Shown: positions 1 through 9,107, counted from the stretch's first letter. The stretch: 35,077 nucleotides of DNA from an uncultured Eggerthellaceae bacterium (GCA_910588905.1 CAJURZ010000006.1:56309-91385), one strand, 5' to 3'. A program made the numbers and translations. Notes: a model not told the origin generated them from the sequence alone.

Positions 1-246
1 TCTGTCAGGTCGTGCGTGTTCGGCCTTAGGCTGCATGCATGGTTGCCCGTGGGGGTCAATCGTGATCGACCCCCGGGCGGACCACGGTCCGCCCCTACAA
101 AGGACCGGAGACATCATTCCCGTAAGAGCCGACCCCATTCGGTCCTAGGCTGCATGCATGGTTGTGCGTAGGGGCCGAACGTGTTCGGCCCGAAAGCTCA
201 TGTTATGCAACCGTCACGCAACCTTAGGATTGCGGTTGAGGATCCC
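1..246. repeat. Intergenic hairpin-repeat cluster
   Basis: This gene-free stretch holds two related copies of one module. The words CGGCCTTAGGCTGCATGCAT (21-40) and CGGTCCTAGGCTGCATGCAT (140-159) each lead into short inverted repeats. The inverted repeats are 51-74 (one mismatch), 75-94 (GGGCGGACC/GGTCCGCCC) and 172-191 (GGGCCGAAC/GTTCGGCCC), all with 2-nt centres. The arms belong to the same covarying family found at 7465, 7690, 12145, 12193, 12213 and 29951. No coding sequence is convincing here. The left boundary of the module lies outside or at the window edge. Confidence 0.75.
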
Positions 247-275
247 TTCGCCTCTATGCGTACACTGCGTATATA
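247..275 (+). promoter_or_regulatory. Candidate sigma-70-type promoter of the exported molybdoenzyme operon
   Basis: TTCGCC (247-252) and TATATA (270-275) are separated by 17 bp and lie 29 bp before the start codon at 304. A strong Shine-Dalgarno, AAAGGAGGG, follows. The -35 box is a poor match, so this is a reasonable but unproven promoter. Confidence 0.45.
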
Positions 276-303
276 TCGTCTGTGGGAGACCAAAGGAGGG
301 AGC

Positions 304-2898
304 ATGGCAAGAGACATCACCCGTCGCAGCTTCGTCAAAGGAGCCGCAGCTGCGGGCGGCATGGCGGCCGTTGTGGGCGCATCGGCGCTGGCCGATCCCT
401 ATCCCCCTGCCGCTAAAGCCTTCGCCGAACAAGCGGGCGACGAGGGCATGTGGGTGCGCACCACGTGCTCGCCCAACTGTACGGGCGCGTGCGGGACGAA
501 GGCCTTCGTCCATGATGGCCAGATCAAGATGATCGATCCGGCAGCGGATTATCCCTACCCTGCGTATAACCCTCGTGGTTGTCTGAAGGGGCTGTCCATC
601 AACACGCTCGTACACGGTCCCGACCGCCTGTTGAACCCTCTCGTCCGCGACGAATCCACCGGAGAACTGCGCGACGCTACCTGGGATGAGGCCATCACCA
701 AAGCGGCCGAAGGGTTGAACGCAGTAGCCGAGAAGTACGGTGCTGATTCCATCGGTGTCATCTGGCAGGTGCAAGGCACGGGCCATGTGCAGAAGGGCAG
801 CATCATCCGCCTGACGAACATGATGGGCTGGTCGGCCATCGGCTGCTATGAGATGAACGGTGACCTTCCCATGTTCTGGCCTGAGACCTTCGGCTGCCAG
901 AGCGAAGAGCTTGAAAGCTATTGCTGGGAGGACTCCCGCTACACCATGGTCTTCGGTTCGAACGTCATGGTGACTCGCCTGCCGGATGCCCAGTTCTTGA
1001 ACCGGTCGCGCGAAGCGGGCGGGAAGATCGTCACCTTCGATCCGAACTACTGCCCCACGGCCGAGAAGTCAGATGAATGGGTGCAGATAGCCCCTGACAC
1101 TGATGCGGTGTTCGCGCTGGCTGCTAGCAAGCACATCATCGATGAAGGCCTCTACGACGAATCGTTCATGGCGAACTTCACGGACATGCCGCTGCTGGTG
1201 AATGCGGACACGGGAAAGCGCATCCTGGCCGAAGAGGTTGCCGGGCTCACTGCTGTGGCGGCACCGGCTTACCGTTCAAGCTACGTAGCCATCCAGGACG
1301 GCGCACCCGTGGCCACCGATCCAGAGCACCTGGGCAGCACGGGTGCCTATCAACTGGACGTGGACATGCAGCTTCCCTTGAAAGACGGCAGCACCGTCCA
1401 TGCTCGGAGCGCTTGGTCGCTCTTGCAAGAGCGCCTGGCGGCCTACACACCCGAATACGCCAGCGGCATCACGGGCATCCCGGCTGAGGACATCATGCGC
1501 ATTGCCGAGGAATGCGCCACCATCAAGCCTATGCACATCATCTTCGGAGGCGCTGCCACCCAGTGGTATCACGGAGACCTGAAGGGCCGTGCCCTGGCGC
1601 TCATCGCCTGCCTGACGGGCAATATCGGACAGCTGGGCGGGGGCATCTCCACCTATGTGGGGCAGTACAAGACGCGCTTCATGCCCGGCAGCTGGTTCAA
1701 TCCGCCCAAGCTCCAGAAGAAGGCGGCTCCGTTCAACTATGCGGTCACGGGTCGTACCCCCACCATGAGCGCTACGTTCCCTCAAGCGGGCTTCAAGGGC
1801 TTCGTCATCGGTTGGGGAAACCCGTTCGATCAGCACGACGTGGACAACTGGTGGCGTCGAGCGAAGGAGAGCGGAGAGCTGGAGTTCGTCGTGGTGTTCG
1901 ATTTCCAGCGCACCACCAGCGTAGACTATGCTGACGTCGTCTTCGCATGCCCCACCTGGTATGAGAAGCTCGAGCTCACCACCACGCCACTGCATCCCTG
2001 GGTGCAGATCCAGCAGCGTGTTGTGGATCCGCCCGAGAATGTGCGCGAAGAGATCTGGATCTGCAAGGAGCTGGCCTGCGCCATCAATCCGGACCTGGCG
2101 GATCAGTGGCCCGTCTTCAGCCCTGAGGAGTCTCAGCGGACCTCCGAAGAGGTGTGCTCGATGCTGTTGGAGAAGGGTGGCTGGACCATAGACCAGATCA
2201 CCTTGGACCAGCTGCGGGAGGGGCCCGGCAAACTAGCCCATGCCAATCCGGGCGAGAAGAAGATCCCCTTTTGGGAGCAGATCCATGAAGGGCAGCCGTT
2301 CCCCACGCTCAGCCGTCCGAACCCCTTGGAAGCCACCGCGAAGTTCGTGCGCTCAGGGCGCATCCAGTTCTACCGGGACGAAGACATCTTCCTTGAGCTG
2401 GACGAACAGCTCCCCTGCTACAAGCCTGCCTTCGAGGACACCGAATGGAAGGACGATCCTCAGGCGAAGGAGAAGTACCCCTTCGCCTACATCACCCGGA
2501 ACTCCGTCTTCCGCGTCCATTCCACCTATGTGAACAACCCGTTCATGCTGGAGCTGCAAGATGAGACGCCGAAGGCGTGGATGAACCCGAACGATGCCCA
2601 TGCTGTGGGGCTGGAACAGGGAGATGTGGTGGAGGTCTATAACAGCCGAGGCAAGGTGACGGCGGCGCTCGTGTGTGATCCGGGGATGCATACGGGCCAG
2701 GTCATCTTCGAGCAAGGCTGGTGGAGCGAATACACCGATGATTCCAGCTACAACACACTCATCTATCCCTGGATCAATCCCACCAACGAGGTCTACTACC
2801 TTTCCAGCGTGTGGTCTCCCAACATGGCCTGGAATGAATGCGTCTGCAATGTGCGGTTGGTAGAGCGTGGCGGCGCACTGAAGGAGATGATGTCATGA
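304..2898 (+). CDS. Tat-exported molybdopterin oxidoreductase, catalytic subunit (DMSO reductase superfamily, type II-like)
   Basis: An 864-aa molybdenum bis-MGD oxidoreductase. The start at 304 is chosen because it follows AAAGGAGGGAGC and opens with a twin-arginine signal (TRRSFVKG, residues 6-13, then a hydrophobic Ala/Gly stretch), so the enzyme should work outside the membrane. The N-terminal 4Fe-4S motif has Cys55, Cys59, Cys63 and Cys93; its CSPNCTGACG context resembles the HxxNCTGSC motif of NarG and related type II enzymes, with Cys in place of His. The segment CYEMNGDLP (181-189) followed by PETFGCQ matches the place where type II enzymes carry the Asp ligand to Mo, here predicted as Asp187. 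It overlaps the ferredoxin subunit gene by ATGA and forms an operon with it and an NrfD anchor. The substrate (for example an N- or S-oxide, oxyanion or organic acceptor) cannot be named. Confidence 0.9.
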   Translation: MARDITRRSFVKGAAAAGGMAAVVGASALADPYPPAAKAFAEQAGDEGMWVRTTCSPNCTGACGTKAFVHDGQIKMIDPAADYPYPAYNPRGCLKGLSINTLVHGPDRLLNPLVRDESTGELRDATWDEAITKAAEGLNAVAEKYGADSIGVIWQVQGTGHVQKGSIIRLTNMMGWSAIGCYEMNGDLPMFWPETFGCQSEELESYCWEDSRYTMVFGSNVMVTRLPDAQFLNRSREAGGKIVTFDPNYCPTAEKSDEWVQIAPDTDAVFALAASKHIIDEGLYDESFMANFTDMPLLVNADTGKRILAEEVAGLTAVAAPAYRSSYVAIQDGAPVATDPEHLGSTGAYQLDVDMQLPLKDGSTVHARSAWSLLQERLAAYTPEYASGITGIPAEDIMRIAEECATIKPMHIIFGGAATQWYHGDLKGRALALIACLTGNIGQLGGGISTYVGQYKTRFMPGSWFNPPKLQKKAAPFNYAVTGRTPTMSATFPQAGFKGFVIGWGNPFDQHDVDNWWRRAKESGELEFVVVFDFQRTTSVDYADVVFACPTWYEKLELTTTPLHPWVQIQQRVVDPPENVREEIWICKELACAINPDLADQWPVFSPEESQRTSEEVCSMLLEKGGWTIDQITLDQLREGPGKLAHANPGEKKIPFWEQIHEGQPFPTLSRPNPLEATAKFVRSGRIQFYRDEDIFLELDEQLPCYKPAFEDTEWKDDPQAKEKYPFAYITRNSVFRVHSTYVNNPFMLELQDETPKAWMNPNDAHAVGLEQGDVVEVYNSRGKVTAALVCDPGMHTGQVIFEQGWWSEYTDDSSYNTLIYPWINPTNEVYYLSSVWSPNMAWNECVCNVRLVERGGALKEMMS

Positions 2899-3638
2899 GG
2901 TATGCCATGGCCATCGATCTGAACCGCTGCATCGGGTGCCGTACCTGTGCGGTGGTGTGCAAGAACCATAACGCGGAACCAGAGGGCATCTGGTGGAACC
3001 GGGTGTTCGCGTCGGGGGCAGCTGACTACGCCACATCGGTGGTGGTCCGCTCTGATGAAGACGGCCCCCGCATGGAATTCACGCCGGTGAGCTGCCAGCA
3101 TTGCGAAGACGCGCCTTGCCAGACCGTTTGTCCTACCGGGGCAACCTATACGGATGAGGCGGGTACGGTGCTGGTGGATTACGACCGCTGCATCGGGTGC
3201 CGCTATTGCATGGTGGCCTGCCCCTATAACGTGCGACAGTTCAACTGGAACAAACCGCAGATGCTCGAAGGCGACGAAGGCCCTTATGCCTATGGCTGGC
3301 CCTTCGAGGTGCGCCAGGATGGACGGCTCGTCTATACGCCGAAGCGCCCAGAGGGGGTGGCGGAGAAGTGCACGTTCTGCGTTCAATACACCGAACAAGG
3401 CCAGGATCCGGCCTGCTGCGTGGCCTGCCCTGCCAATGCCCGCATCTTCGGTGATAGCGATGACCCTGATTCCGCATTTTCGCGCTACGTGACCGACAAA
3501 GACCTCTACGTCTTGGGCGAGGAATACAACACCCACCCCAAGGTGGTCTATGTACCCTCCCAACGCAACGGAGGCGATCACGTGGGTTGGGATGGCGAAG
3601 GGGCAGCAACTCCTACCGGGAATGAGGAGGTGGCCTGA
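2895..3638 (+). CDS. Four-cluster 4Fe-4S ferredoxin subunit of the molybdoenzyme (DmsB/NrfC-like)
   Basis: A 247-aa electron-transfer subunit. Four cysteine groups are visible: CIGCRTCAVVCK near the N-terminus, CQHCEDAPCQTVCP, CIGCRYCMVACP, and CTFCVQYTEQ followed by CCVACP. This is the pattern of DmsB/PsrB/NrfC proteins, which relay electrons between a membrane quinol anchor and the catalytic subunit. There is no signal peptide; such subunits are usually co-exported folded with the Tat-bearing partner. The start ATG overlaps the stop of the catalytic gene (ATGA), and the stop overlaps the start of the NrfD gene in the same way, so the three are translationally coupled. Confidence 0.92.
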   Translation: MRYAMAIDLNRCIGCRTCAVVCKNHNAEPEGIWWNRVFASGAADYATSVVVRSDEDGPRMEFTPVSCQHCEDAPCQTVCPTGATYTDEAGTVLVDYDRCIGCRYCMVACPYNVRQFNWNKPQMLEGDEGPYAYGWPFEVRQDGRLVYTPKRPEGVAEKCTFCVQYTEQGQDPACCVACPANARIFGDSDDPDSAFSRYVTDKDLYVLGEEYNTHPKVVYVPSQRNGGDHVGWDGEGAATPTGNEEVA

Positions 3639-4795
3639 TGAAAGAGCTGATGAAGGGCACGAGCGGCCGCTGGATCTGGGTCAGCCTGCTTGCCATGGTC
3701 ATAGGGTTCGCCTGTTGGATTGCCATGCTGAACCTGGGGCTTCTAGGTACCACGGGGCTGGGCAATATCTTCAATTGGGGGATGCTCATCTGCGTCTTCG
3801 CGTTCCTCGTCGGCTTCGGAGCGGGTGGCCAGCTGGTGGCCTCCTACGCCGTGCTCTCCGGCCGTGAAGGCCTGGCGAAGTTCGCGCTGCCTGCCCAAGC
3901 CTTCGGATTGGCCGGGGCGGTAGGAGCGGCCGTGGCCGTGGTGATCGACTTGGGCCAGCCGTTCCATATCTTCAGCATGCTCATCCATCCCAACCTCACC
4001 TCCCCGCTGGTCTGGGACATGGTGGCCCTCACGGCGTTCATCGTGGTGGCTTTCGTGGGGATGCTCGCTCTGGCTCGGGATTGGAAGTCGAAGCGCGCGT
4101 GGATGATCGCGGGAGTGGTAACGGCAGTGGCGTTGCAGTTGGTGGAAGGTCTGTTGTTCGCCACCCAAGGGTCTCGCGCTTGGTGGCATAGCTACGTGAT
4201 GCCGGTGGATTTCCTCGTGGTGGCTTGCGTCTGCGGCCTGGCGCTCATCTGCGTGATCTGTGCGCTGTCGAAGGAGCCGGGCGCCCTTGAGGCTGGTCGT
4301 TCCTTCGCTGGCCTGCTCTTCTGGGCCGTCATCATCCACGTGGTGCTCGCCTTGGCGGAGATAGCCCTCTTGGCATTCGAAGGAGGCCCAGGAGCTGAGG
4401 AGGCGCTGAGCTTCGTGTTCCGCTATGGCGCTCTGTATGCCTTGGAGCTGCTGCTCCCCTTAGGGGCGGTCATCGCGCTCAAGGTGCGCCTTGGCGAAGC
4501 GAACAGCCGGAAGCTCACCGTCTGCGGCGTTCTGGTCATCATCGGCATGTTCTGCCACAGGCTGATGCTGCTCATCCCAGCCCTTTCCGGCGTGACGCTG
4601 TTCACTTGGCTTTCGAATGAGCCCTCTCCGGCCTGGGGGTATCCCATCTCCACCGGGTATCTGGCTTCAGCCCAGCAGACCTTCGCCCTGAGCCAGGCCT
4701 ACGTGCCCGGGGTGGTGGAATGCCTCAGCTTGCTGTTGCCGTTGGGCCTGGCAGCGCTGATCGCAATCGTGGGATACAAGCTCGCGCGATCCTAG
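3638..4795 (+). CDS. NrfD/PsrC-like polytopic membrane anchor subunit
   Basis: A 385-aa, very hydrophobic protein with about eight to ten predicted membrane spans and short charged loops. It is encoded third in the operon after the catalytic and four-cluster ferredoxin subunits. NrfD/PsrC proteins take electrons from, or give them to, the menaquinone pool and dock the ferredoxin subunit. The length fits the NrfD family better than the shorter DmsC family. The start ATG overlaps the upstream stop (TGATG). The membrane role is well supported by hydrophobicity and context; the precise subfamily is inferred. Confidence 0.87.
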   Translation: MKELMKGTSGRWIWVSLLAMVIGFACWIAMLNLGLLGTTGLGNIFNWGMLICVFAFLVGFGAGGQLVASYAVLSGREGLAKFALPAQAFGLAGAVGAAVAVVIDLGQPFHIFSMLIHPNLTSPLVWDMVALTAFIVVAFVGMLALARDWKSKRAWMIAGVVTAVALQLVEGLLFATQGSRAWWHSYVMPVDFLVVACVCGLALICVICALSKEPGALEAGRSFAGLLFWAVIIHVVLALAEIALLAFEGGPGAEEALSFVFRYGALYALELLLPLGAVIALKVRLGEANSRKLTVCGVLVIIGMFCHRLMLLIPALSGVTLFTWLSNEPSPAWGYPISTGYLASAQQTFALSQAYVPGVVECLSLLLPLGLAALIAIVGYKLARS

Positions 4796-4876
4796 GAGCG
4801 CGCTCAAGGAGATGCTCCCGACACTCAAGGGGTGGCTTTGCTACCATGAAGCCATCTTTTGAGCGAAGGGAATCTC

Positions 4877-5989
4877 ATGGGTTGTTTCGACGACGTCACC
4901 GGTAAGCTCGGGTTCGGCCTCATGCGCCTTCCGAAGACGGAAGGCGCTATAGATATCGACCAGGTCATCCCCATGGTGGATGCGTTCCTTGCGGCCGGGT
5001 TCAACTATTTCGATACCGCCTGGGCCTACGTTGGGAGCGAAGAGGCCACGCGCAAGGCGTTGGTGGAGCGCTACCCCCGGGATCGGTTCCTTCTGGCTAC
5101 GAAGGCGGCGCCGTGGAATCAGTGCGAAACGAAGGAAGACGCCCATCGGCAATTCGAGGACTCCCTTGAACGCACGCAGGCAGGTTACTTCGACTACTAT
5201 CTGATGCACAACCTGGGCAGCGTGCGCACCCAGGCATTCGACCGGTTCGGTATGTGGGAGTTCGCCCAACAGAAGAGGGAAGCGGGCCTCATCAGGCATC
5301 TGGGCCTGTCTATCCATGATGACGCCCAGGCATTGGATACGGTCCTCAAAGCCCATCCGGAAGTGGAATTCGTGCAACTTCAGGTGAATTACCTGGACTG
5401 GGAGAACCCTGTCCACCAAAGCCGTGCCTGTCTGGAAGTGGCCGAGGCTCACGGGAAGCCGGTGGTGGTGATGGAGCCCCTGCGCGGCGGCCTTCTGGCG
5501 GATCCACCCGCGTCCGTGAAGCAGGTGCTGGAAGAAGCGCACCCTGGCATGCCCTTCGCCGCCTGGGGGTTGCGCTTCGCGGCCAGCCAACCGGGGGTGA
5601 AGGTGGTGCTCTCGGGCATGAGCAGCCTCAGTCAGATAGAAGAGAACATCCAAGCCATGGCGGGCTTCACGAAGATGACCGCTGCTCAGGAGCAAGCCAT
5701 CCAGCACGCCCAAGAGGAATTCGCGAAGTTCGATCTGATCCCCTGCACGGGTTGCGATTACTGCGCCAAGATCTGCTCTGAGAATATCGGGATATCCGGG
5801 GCGTTCCTGGCCATGAATGCCCATACCCTCTTCGGCAGCCATCGGACCGAATGGGTGGTGGGGGCCGAACGCAAAGGGCGCTCCAAGCCCGATGCCTGTC
5901 TCCGCTGCGGTGCGTGCGAAGCGGTCTGCCCTCAGAAGATCCCCATCGTGGAGGAGCTCATCCGCGCCGCTCAGGTGCTCGATCTATAG
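4877..5989 (+). CDS. Aldo/keto reductase fused to a C-terminal ferredoxin domain
   Basis: A 370-aa fusion. The N-terminal TIM barrel has the aldo/keto reductase tetrad: Asp46 and Tyr51 in FDTAWAY, Lys76 in LLATKAA and His111 in YYLMHN. The C-terminus carries two cysteine groups: Cys290/293/296/300 (CTGCDYCAKIC) and Cys341/344/347/351 (CLRCGACEAVC). Such ferredoxin-tailed members are common in anaerobes and are predicted oxidoreductases, but the substrate is not known. The start at 4877 is preferred over an in-frame TTG at 4859 because GAAGGGA precedes it. It follows the NrfD gene by 81 bp on the same strand and could be cotranscribed with the molybdoenzyme operon. Confidence 0.88.
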   Translation: MGCFDDVTGKLGFGLMRLPKTEGAIDIDQVIPMVDAFLAAGFNYFDTAWAYVGSEEATRKALVERYPRDRFLLATKAAPWNQCETKEDAHRQFEDSLERTQAGYFDYYLMHNLGSVRTQAFDRFGMWEFAQQKREAGLIRHLGLSIHDDAQALDTVLKAHPEVEFVQLQVNYLDWENPVHQSRACLEVAEAHGKPVVVMEPLRGGLLADPPASVKQVLEEAHPGMPFAAWGLRFAASQPGVKVVLSGMSSLSQIEENIQAMAGFTKMTAAQEQAIQHAQEEFAKFDLIPCTGCDYCAKICSENIGISGAFLAMNAHTLFGSHRTEWVVGAERKGRSKPDACLRCGACEAVCPQKIPIVEELIRAAQVLDL

Positions 5990-5999
5990 CCAAACGCGC

Positions 6000-6018
6000 G
6001 GGGTGAGGCCCCCTTTCT
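6000..6018 (+). terminator. Weak candidate terminator after the aldo/keto reductase gene
   Basis: GGGG-TGAGG-CCCC is followed by CTTTCTT just after the stop at 5989. The stem is only four base pairs, so this is tentative. Confidence 0.3.
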
Positions 6019-6129
6019 TCAAGGGTCGTGAAAAGTTCGTGCCCCGGGACCCTTAAGGCTTTCGTGGGCGCAGGGGTTGTGCGAAAATGCTGCGATACGT
6101 CATTTTTCACGAAAGCGAGTTCGCAACCT

Positions 6130-7395
6130 ATGAAGAAGCCTTTCGCAACGCTTGCCGCCACGGTCCTTGGATGTGCTCTGGTGTTCGGCCTTTCCGGGTG
6201 CTCTTCGGAAGAAGAGAACGCTGAGATCCTGGAATCAGACACCGGCCTCACTGGCGGCGTGGCCGCTACCGTCAACGGCACGGATATCGAAGAGGATAAG
6301 GTCACGCGCGCTATCAACAACATGCGCTTGAATTACAACTATGCCGAAGATGAGGATTGGAAAGAGTATCTCAAGGGCCAGAACGAAACGCCTCAGAGCA
6401 TGCGCGATCAAACCCTCGGCACCTTGGTCAACCAAGAGCTGATCCTGCAATTCGCTGATCAGCGGGGCGTCACCGCCACGGACGAAGAGATCCAATCCTA
6501 CGTGGATAAGATGAAGGAGAACTACACCACTCCCGAGAAGTGGGATGAAGCACGCAAGGAAGGCGGCTTCGAAACGGACGATGACTACAAAGAGGCGCTG
6601 CACTACTCCATCCTTCAGCAGAAGCTCCTGGAAGGGTTCGAGCAGGAAACCCAGCTCACTGACGATGCGCTGCTGGTGAAGGCTCAGGAATCCGCCGCCA
6701 CCTACTCGGGGGCGAAGAAGTCTAGCCACATCCTGTTCGCCCTGGAAGACAAGGAAACGGCTGAGGATGTGAAGAGCCGCATCCTTTCAGGGGAGCTGGC
6801 CTTCGAGGACGCCGTGCAGCAGTATTCCACGGACGAGGGCTCTAAGGAGAATGGCGGTGACGTGGGCTGGGACCGTCTGAACCAATTCGTCACGGAATAC
6901 AGCGAAGCGCTCACGAACCTGAACGCCGGAGAGGTGACGAAAGACCTGGTAGAGAGCAAATACGGGTATCACATCATCATGGTGACCGATGTGTTCGAAG
7001 CTCCTGAGACCATCGAGAGCCTGGACCAGGTTCCCTCTGAGATCCTTGAGGAGATCCGCACCACCAGCTCTGAGACCGACTCCCAGGATGCCATGGAAGA
7101 CTGGCTTCGGGAGATGAAGCTCTCCAGCGAGGTGACCATCAATCCCATGCCCGAGAACGTGCCTTACAACGTTGACATGAGCGATGAATACACCCAGGAA
7201 GAGATAGACAAGATCAACCAAGAGGCAGCTGATGAGCTTGCGGGCAAGGTAGCCGACGAAGAGGAAACGCTGGCCGCAGAGGGTGCTGCTGATGATGTAG
7301 CTGCAGCCGAAGGCGATGCTGCAGCGGCCGCAGAGGCAGAGGTTGCTCCCGAGCCTGAGACCACCGAGGTAGAACCCGAGACCTCCGAGGGCTAG
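6130..7395 (+). CDS. PpiC/SurA-type peptidyl-prolyl isomerase lipoprotein (PrsA-like foldase)
   Basis: A 421-aa exported foldase. Residues 1-24 form a lipoprotein signal ending in the lipobox LSGC, with Cys24 the predicted lipidated residue, so it should be anchored on the outer face of the membrane. A SurA_N-like helical segment (about 45-185) precedes a parvulin rotamase domain (about 198-288) with SSHILFAL and the typical NGGDVGW and YGYHIIMV blocks. The last about 70 residues are a low-complexity Glu/Ala/Pro tail that probably lies in the cell wall. It is monocistronic. The start at 6130 is chosen because it gives the canonical MKK signal peptide. Family knowledge: these proteins help secreted proteins fold after Sec export. 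Confidence 0.9.
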   Translation: MKKPFATLAATVLGCALVFGLSGCSSEEENAEILESDTGLTGGVAATVNGTDIEEDKVTRAINNMRLNYNYAEDEDWKEYLKGQNETPQSMRDQTLGTLVNQELILQFADQRGVTATDEEIQSYVDKMKENYTTPEKWDEARKEGGFETDDDYKEALHYSILQQKLLEGFEQETQLTDDALLVKAQESAATYSGAKKSSHILFALEDKETAEDVKSRILSGELAFEDAVQQYSTDEGSKENGGDVGWDRLNQFVTEYSEALTNLNAGEVTKDLVESKYGYHIIMVTDVFEAPETIESLDQVPSEILEEIRTTSSETDSQDAMEDWLREMKLSSEVTINPMPENVPYNVDMSDEYTQEEIDKINQEAADELAGKVADEEETLAAEGAADDVAAAEGDAAAAAEAEVAPEPETTEVEPETSEG

Positions 7396-7460
7396 CCTTT
7401 CCGCGTGATCCTGGGACGTTCCTGAACTCACGTGCTCTGCAAAACTATCATTTCGAATTC

Positions 7461-7488
7461 GTAGGGGCGGATCGTGATCCGCCCTTTT
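7461..7488 (+). terminator. Rho-independent terminator of the PpiC gene
   Basis: GGGCGGATC (7465-7473), a 2-nt centre and GATCCGCCC (7476-7484) form a perfect 9-bp inverted repeat followed directly by TTTT. The arms belong to the covarying inverted-repeat family of this window, so a repeat may have been recruited as a terminator. Confidence 0.7.
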
Positions 7489-7505
7489 CGTGCCTGGGGT
7501 GGATG

Positions 7506-7628
7506 CCCTCCCCGCAAGGGGCGTTCGGCCTTAGGCTTCGGACAGGCGAAACCCATGATGATGTATATCATGGGTTTCTGGTCCTCAGAATCGGCCCCAA
7601 CCCCTCACGGGGAAGGGCCGTCTTCGCG
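7506..7628. repeat. Mosaic stem-loop repeat, copy 1
   Basis: A 123-bp intergenic element. In order it holds CCCC-GCAA-GGGG, the word GTTCGGCCTTAGGCTTC, a perfect 12-bp stem (GAAACCCATGAT at 7548-7559 with ATCATGGGTTTC at 7567-7578, 7-nt loop) and CCCC-TCAC-GGGG. The same string recurs at 29697-29897 with only a few changes, apart from a 78-bp insertion there. It sits between convergent genes, as REP/BIME-type elements usually do. No gene is supported in 7396-7716. Confidence 0.85.
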
Positions 7629-7689
7629 TGACGCACCTTGAGCGAAGCGTATTCATCTGAGATATACCCGTAGTTCAGAACGCCCGTTG

Positions 7690-7709
7690 GGGCCGACCAT
7701 GGTCGGCCC
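7690..7709. repeat. Short inverted repeat downstream of the anti-sigma gene
   Basis: GGGCCGACC-AT-GGTCGGCCC is a perfect 9-bp inverted repeat that begins 8 bp past the stop codon of the minus-strand anti-sigma gene. It is a member of the covarying family and may act as its 3' end structure; no T-run follows. Confidence 0.65.
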
Positions 7710-7716
7710 GATGGCA

Positions 7717-8589
7717 TCAGGAATGGTGGCCCTGTCCATGGCGGCGATGCTGTCCCAGGCTTGGGGTGGGAGCGTCCTCTGCATCGCTTGCGTCGGTCGT
7801 ATCTGCTGCATCGGCTGTGTCCACGGAGCTCCCGTGAGCGGCGGCGCAGGCATCTTTGATCTGATGCATGCTCATGGAGGCGCACTCTTCCAGCGTATAG
7901 GAGCTGTCGGCTTCTATGAGCTCCTGGGCGGCTCGGTATCGGCCCATGCCCATACCGGCATGGTGTGCGCTCTCGCGCGTGGCCTCATCAGTGCGGTGGC
8001 ACTGGGTCTGGCATGGAAGGCTGGCAAGCTGCTGCTGGCTCTGGGTCAGCAGTTGGGTGGCCTGGGCTTCGTCTTCGCTCACCACATCTACGGCAACCAG
8101 GGCATCCTCTGCAGCGTAGGCTTGGAATCCCTCGCATGACAGGACCGTGTCCAAGGCATCCTCATAGGGCTTGCCCGTGAGCGACGGACAGCTCTCAAGG
8201 AGCGCACGGCCGTCATCGTTCAACGATTTCACATCAACGACGCGCTCGAAGCGGTTGATGGAGAATTCGATGGAGGGATTGATATCCAGCCCTACGAAGG
8301 CGGTCGGGGACGTGTAGGTGTTGTAGCCAAAAGCCCCTACGCATGCCAAGATGAGGCAGGCGGCAATGGCGGCCGCCCAACGCCTTGCGCGCTGAGGGTG
8401 CCGACGGTTCGAGGTTGCTCGTTCGGGGGCTGCTGTTCGGCTTGCGGGTATCTGGGAAGTGCTGCTACCTTCGCTCACCTGACTGGCGCGGCGGACGGCT
8501 TCGATATGGGCAAGGGCGGATGCTTTCGCGCTCTCGGGGGCCTTGAGAGCATCGAATGATCCGATGACGCGCTGATCGAGGTCATTCAT
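7717..8589 (-). CDS. RsgI-like transmembrane anti-sigma factor
   Basis: A 290-aa membrane protein. A cytoplasmic part (1-70) precedes one membrane span (about 71-89). The outer domain opens with the RsgI-type signature VGLDINPSIEF (99-109) and then NRFERVVDV. In Firmicutes, RsgI proteins bind SigI through the N-terminus and sense outside signals through the C-terminal part. The extracytoplasmic region has several Cys, His and Met residues and ends in a His-rich tail (RRHGQGHHS), which hints at metal sensing but does not prove it. The start overlaps the stop of the ECF sigma gene (ATGA), as expected for a coupled sigma/anti-sigma pair. Confidence 0.8.
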   Translation of the reverse strand: MNDLDQRVIGSFDALKAPESAKASALAHIEAVRRASQVSEGSSTSQIPASRTAAPERATSNRRHPQRARRWAAAIAACLILACVGAFGYNTYTSPTAFVGLDINPSIEFSINRFERVVDVKSLNDDGRALLESCPSLTGKPYEDALDTVLSCEGFQAYAAEDALVAVDVVSEDEAQATQLLTQSQQQLASLPCQTQCHRTDEATRESAHHAGMGMGRYRAAQELIEADSSYTLEECASMSMHQIKDACAAAHGSSVDTADAADTTDASDAEDAPTPSLGQHRRHGQGHHS

Positions 8590-9107
8590 GAGAGGGCGCT
8601 CCTTAGCTGGGCTCTGCCACGCGAGATCCAGGAGTAGACGGTGTTCACCGGTGCATCCAGCATGGATGCTATCTCGGGTGCGGAATAGCCTTCGTAGATG
8701 GAGAGGTAGAGGGGTGTGCGGGGCGGATCATCGAGCGCACGCATGGCTGCCACCACCTCGCTCGTCGCAGACCCAGGCTGGATCGCGGGGTCGGCTTGCA
8801 CGGGTGTGGCTTCGGAACCTTCAAGACCGTCAAGGCTGACATTCTTCCGAGCGGCGCGTCTGAGCTGATCGCGGCAGAGATTCCTGGTCACGGTGATCAG
8901 CCACGCCTTGCAGTGCTCGTCATCCTCGAACGTAGTGCTGTCTGCCAAGGCATACTTGAGGAATGCGTCTTGGAACGCATCTTGCCGGTCTGCTGGCTCG
9001 CGAAGATGCAGAGAGCAGACGCGCCATACCGTATCGGCATGGCGCTGCATCGCGGCTTCTATGTCCGCTGCATCCCTCAAGCCAGCTGCACAGAGAAGCC
9101 TGAGCAA
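8586..9107 (-). CDS. ECF-type RNA polymerase sigma factor
   Basis: A 173-aa sigma-70 family member of extracytoplasmic function type. Region 2 is seen around DRQDAFQDAFLKYA and AWLITVTRNLCRDQLRR. Region 4 is seen as a helix-turn-helix around LSIYEGYSAPEIASMLDAPV, followed by VYSWISRGRAQLRSAL. The length matches ECF factors, which lack region 3. It lies 24 bp after the secreted Asp/His-rich protein gene and overlaps the anti-sigma gene by four bases, so the three probably form one operon. ECF operons are commonly autoregulated. The first ATG at 9107 is used; a slightly later start is possible. Confidence 0.9.
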   Translation of the reverse strand: MLRLLCAAGLRDAADIEAAMQRHADTVWRVCSLHLREPADRQDAFQDAFLKYALADSTTFEDDEHCKAWLITVTRNLCRDQLRRAARKNVSLDGLEGSEATPVQADPAIQPGSATSEVVAAMRALDDPPRTPLYLSIYEGYSAPEIASMLDAPVNTVYSWISRGRAQLRSALS

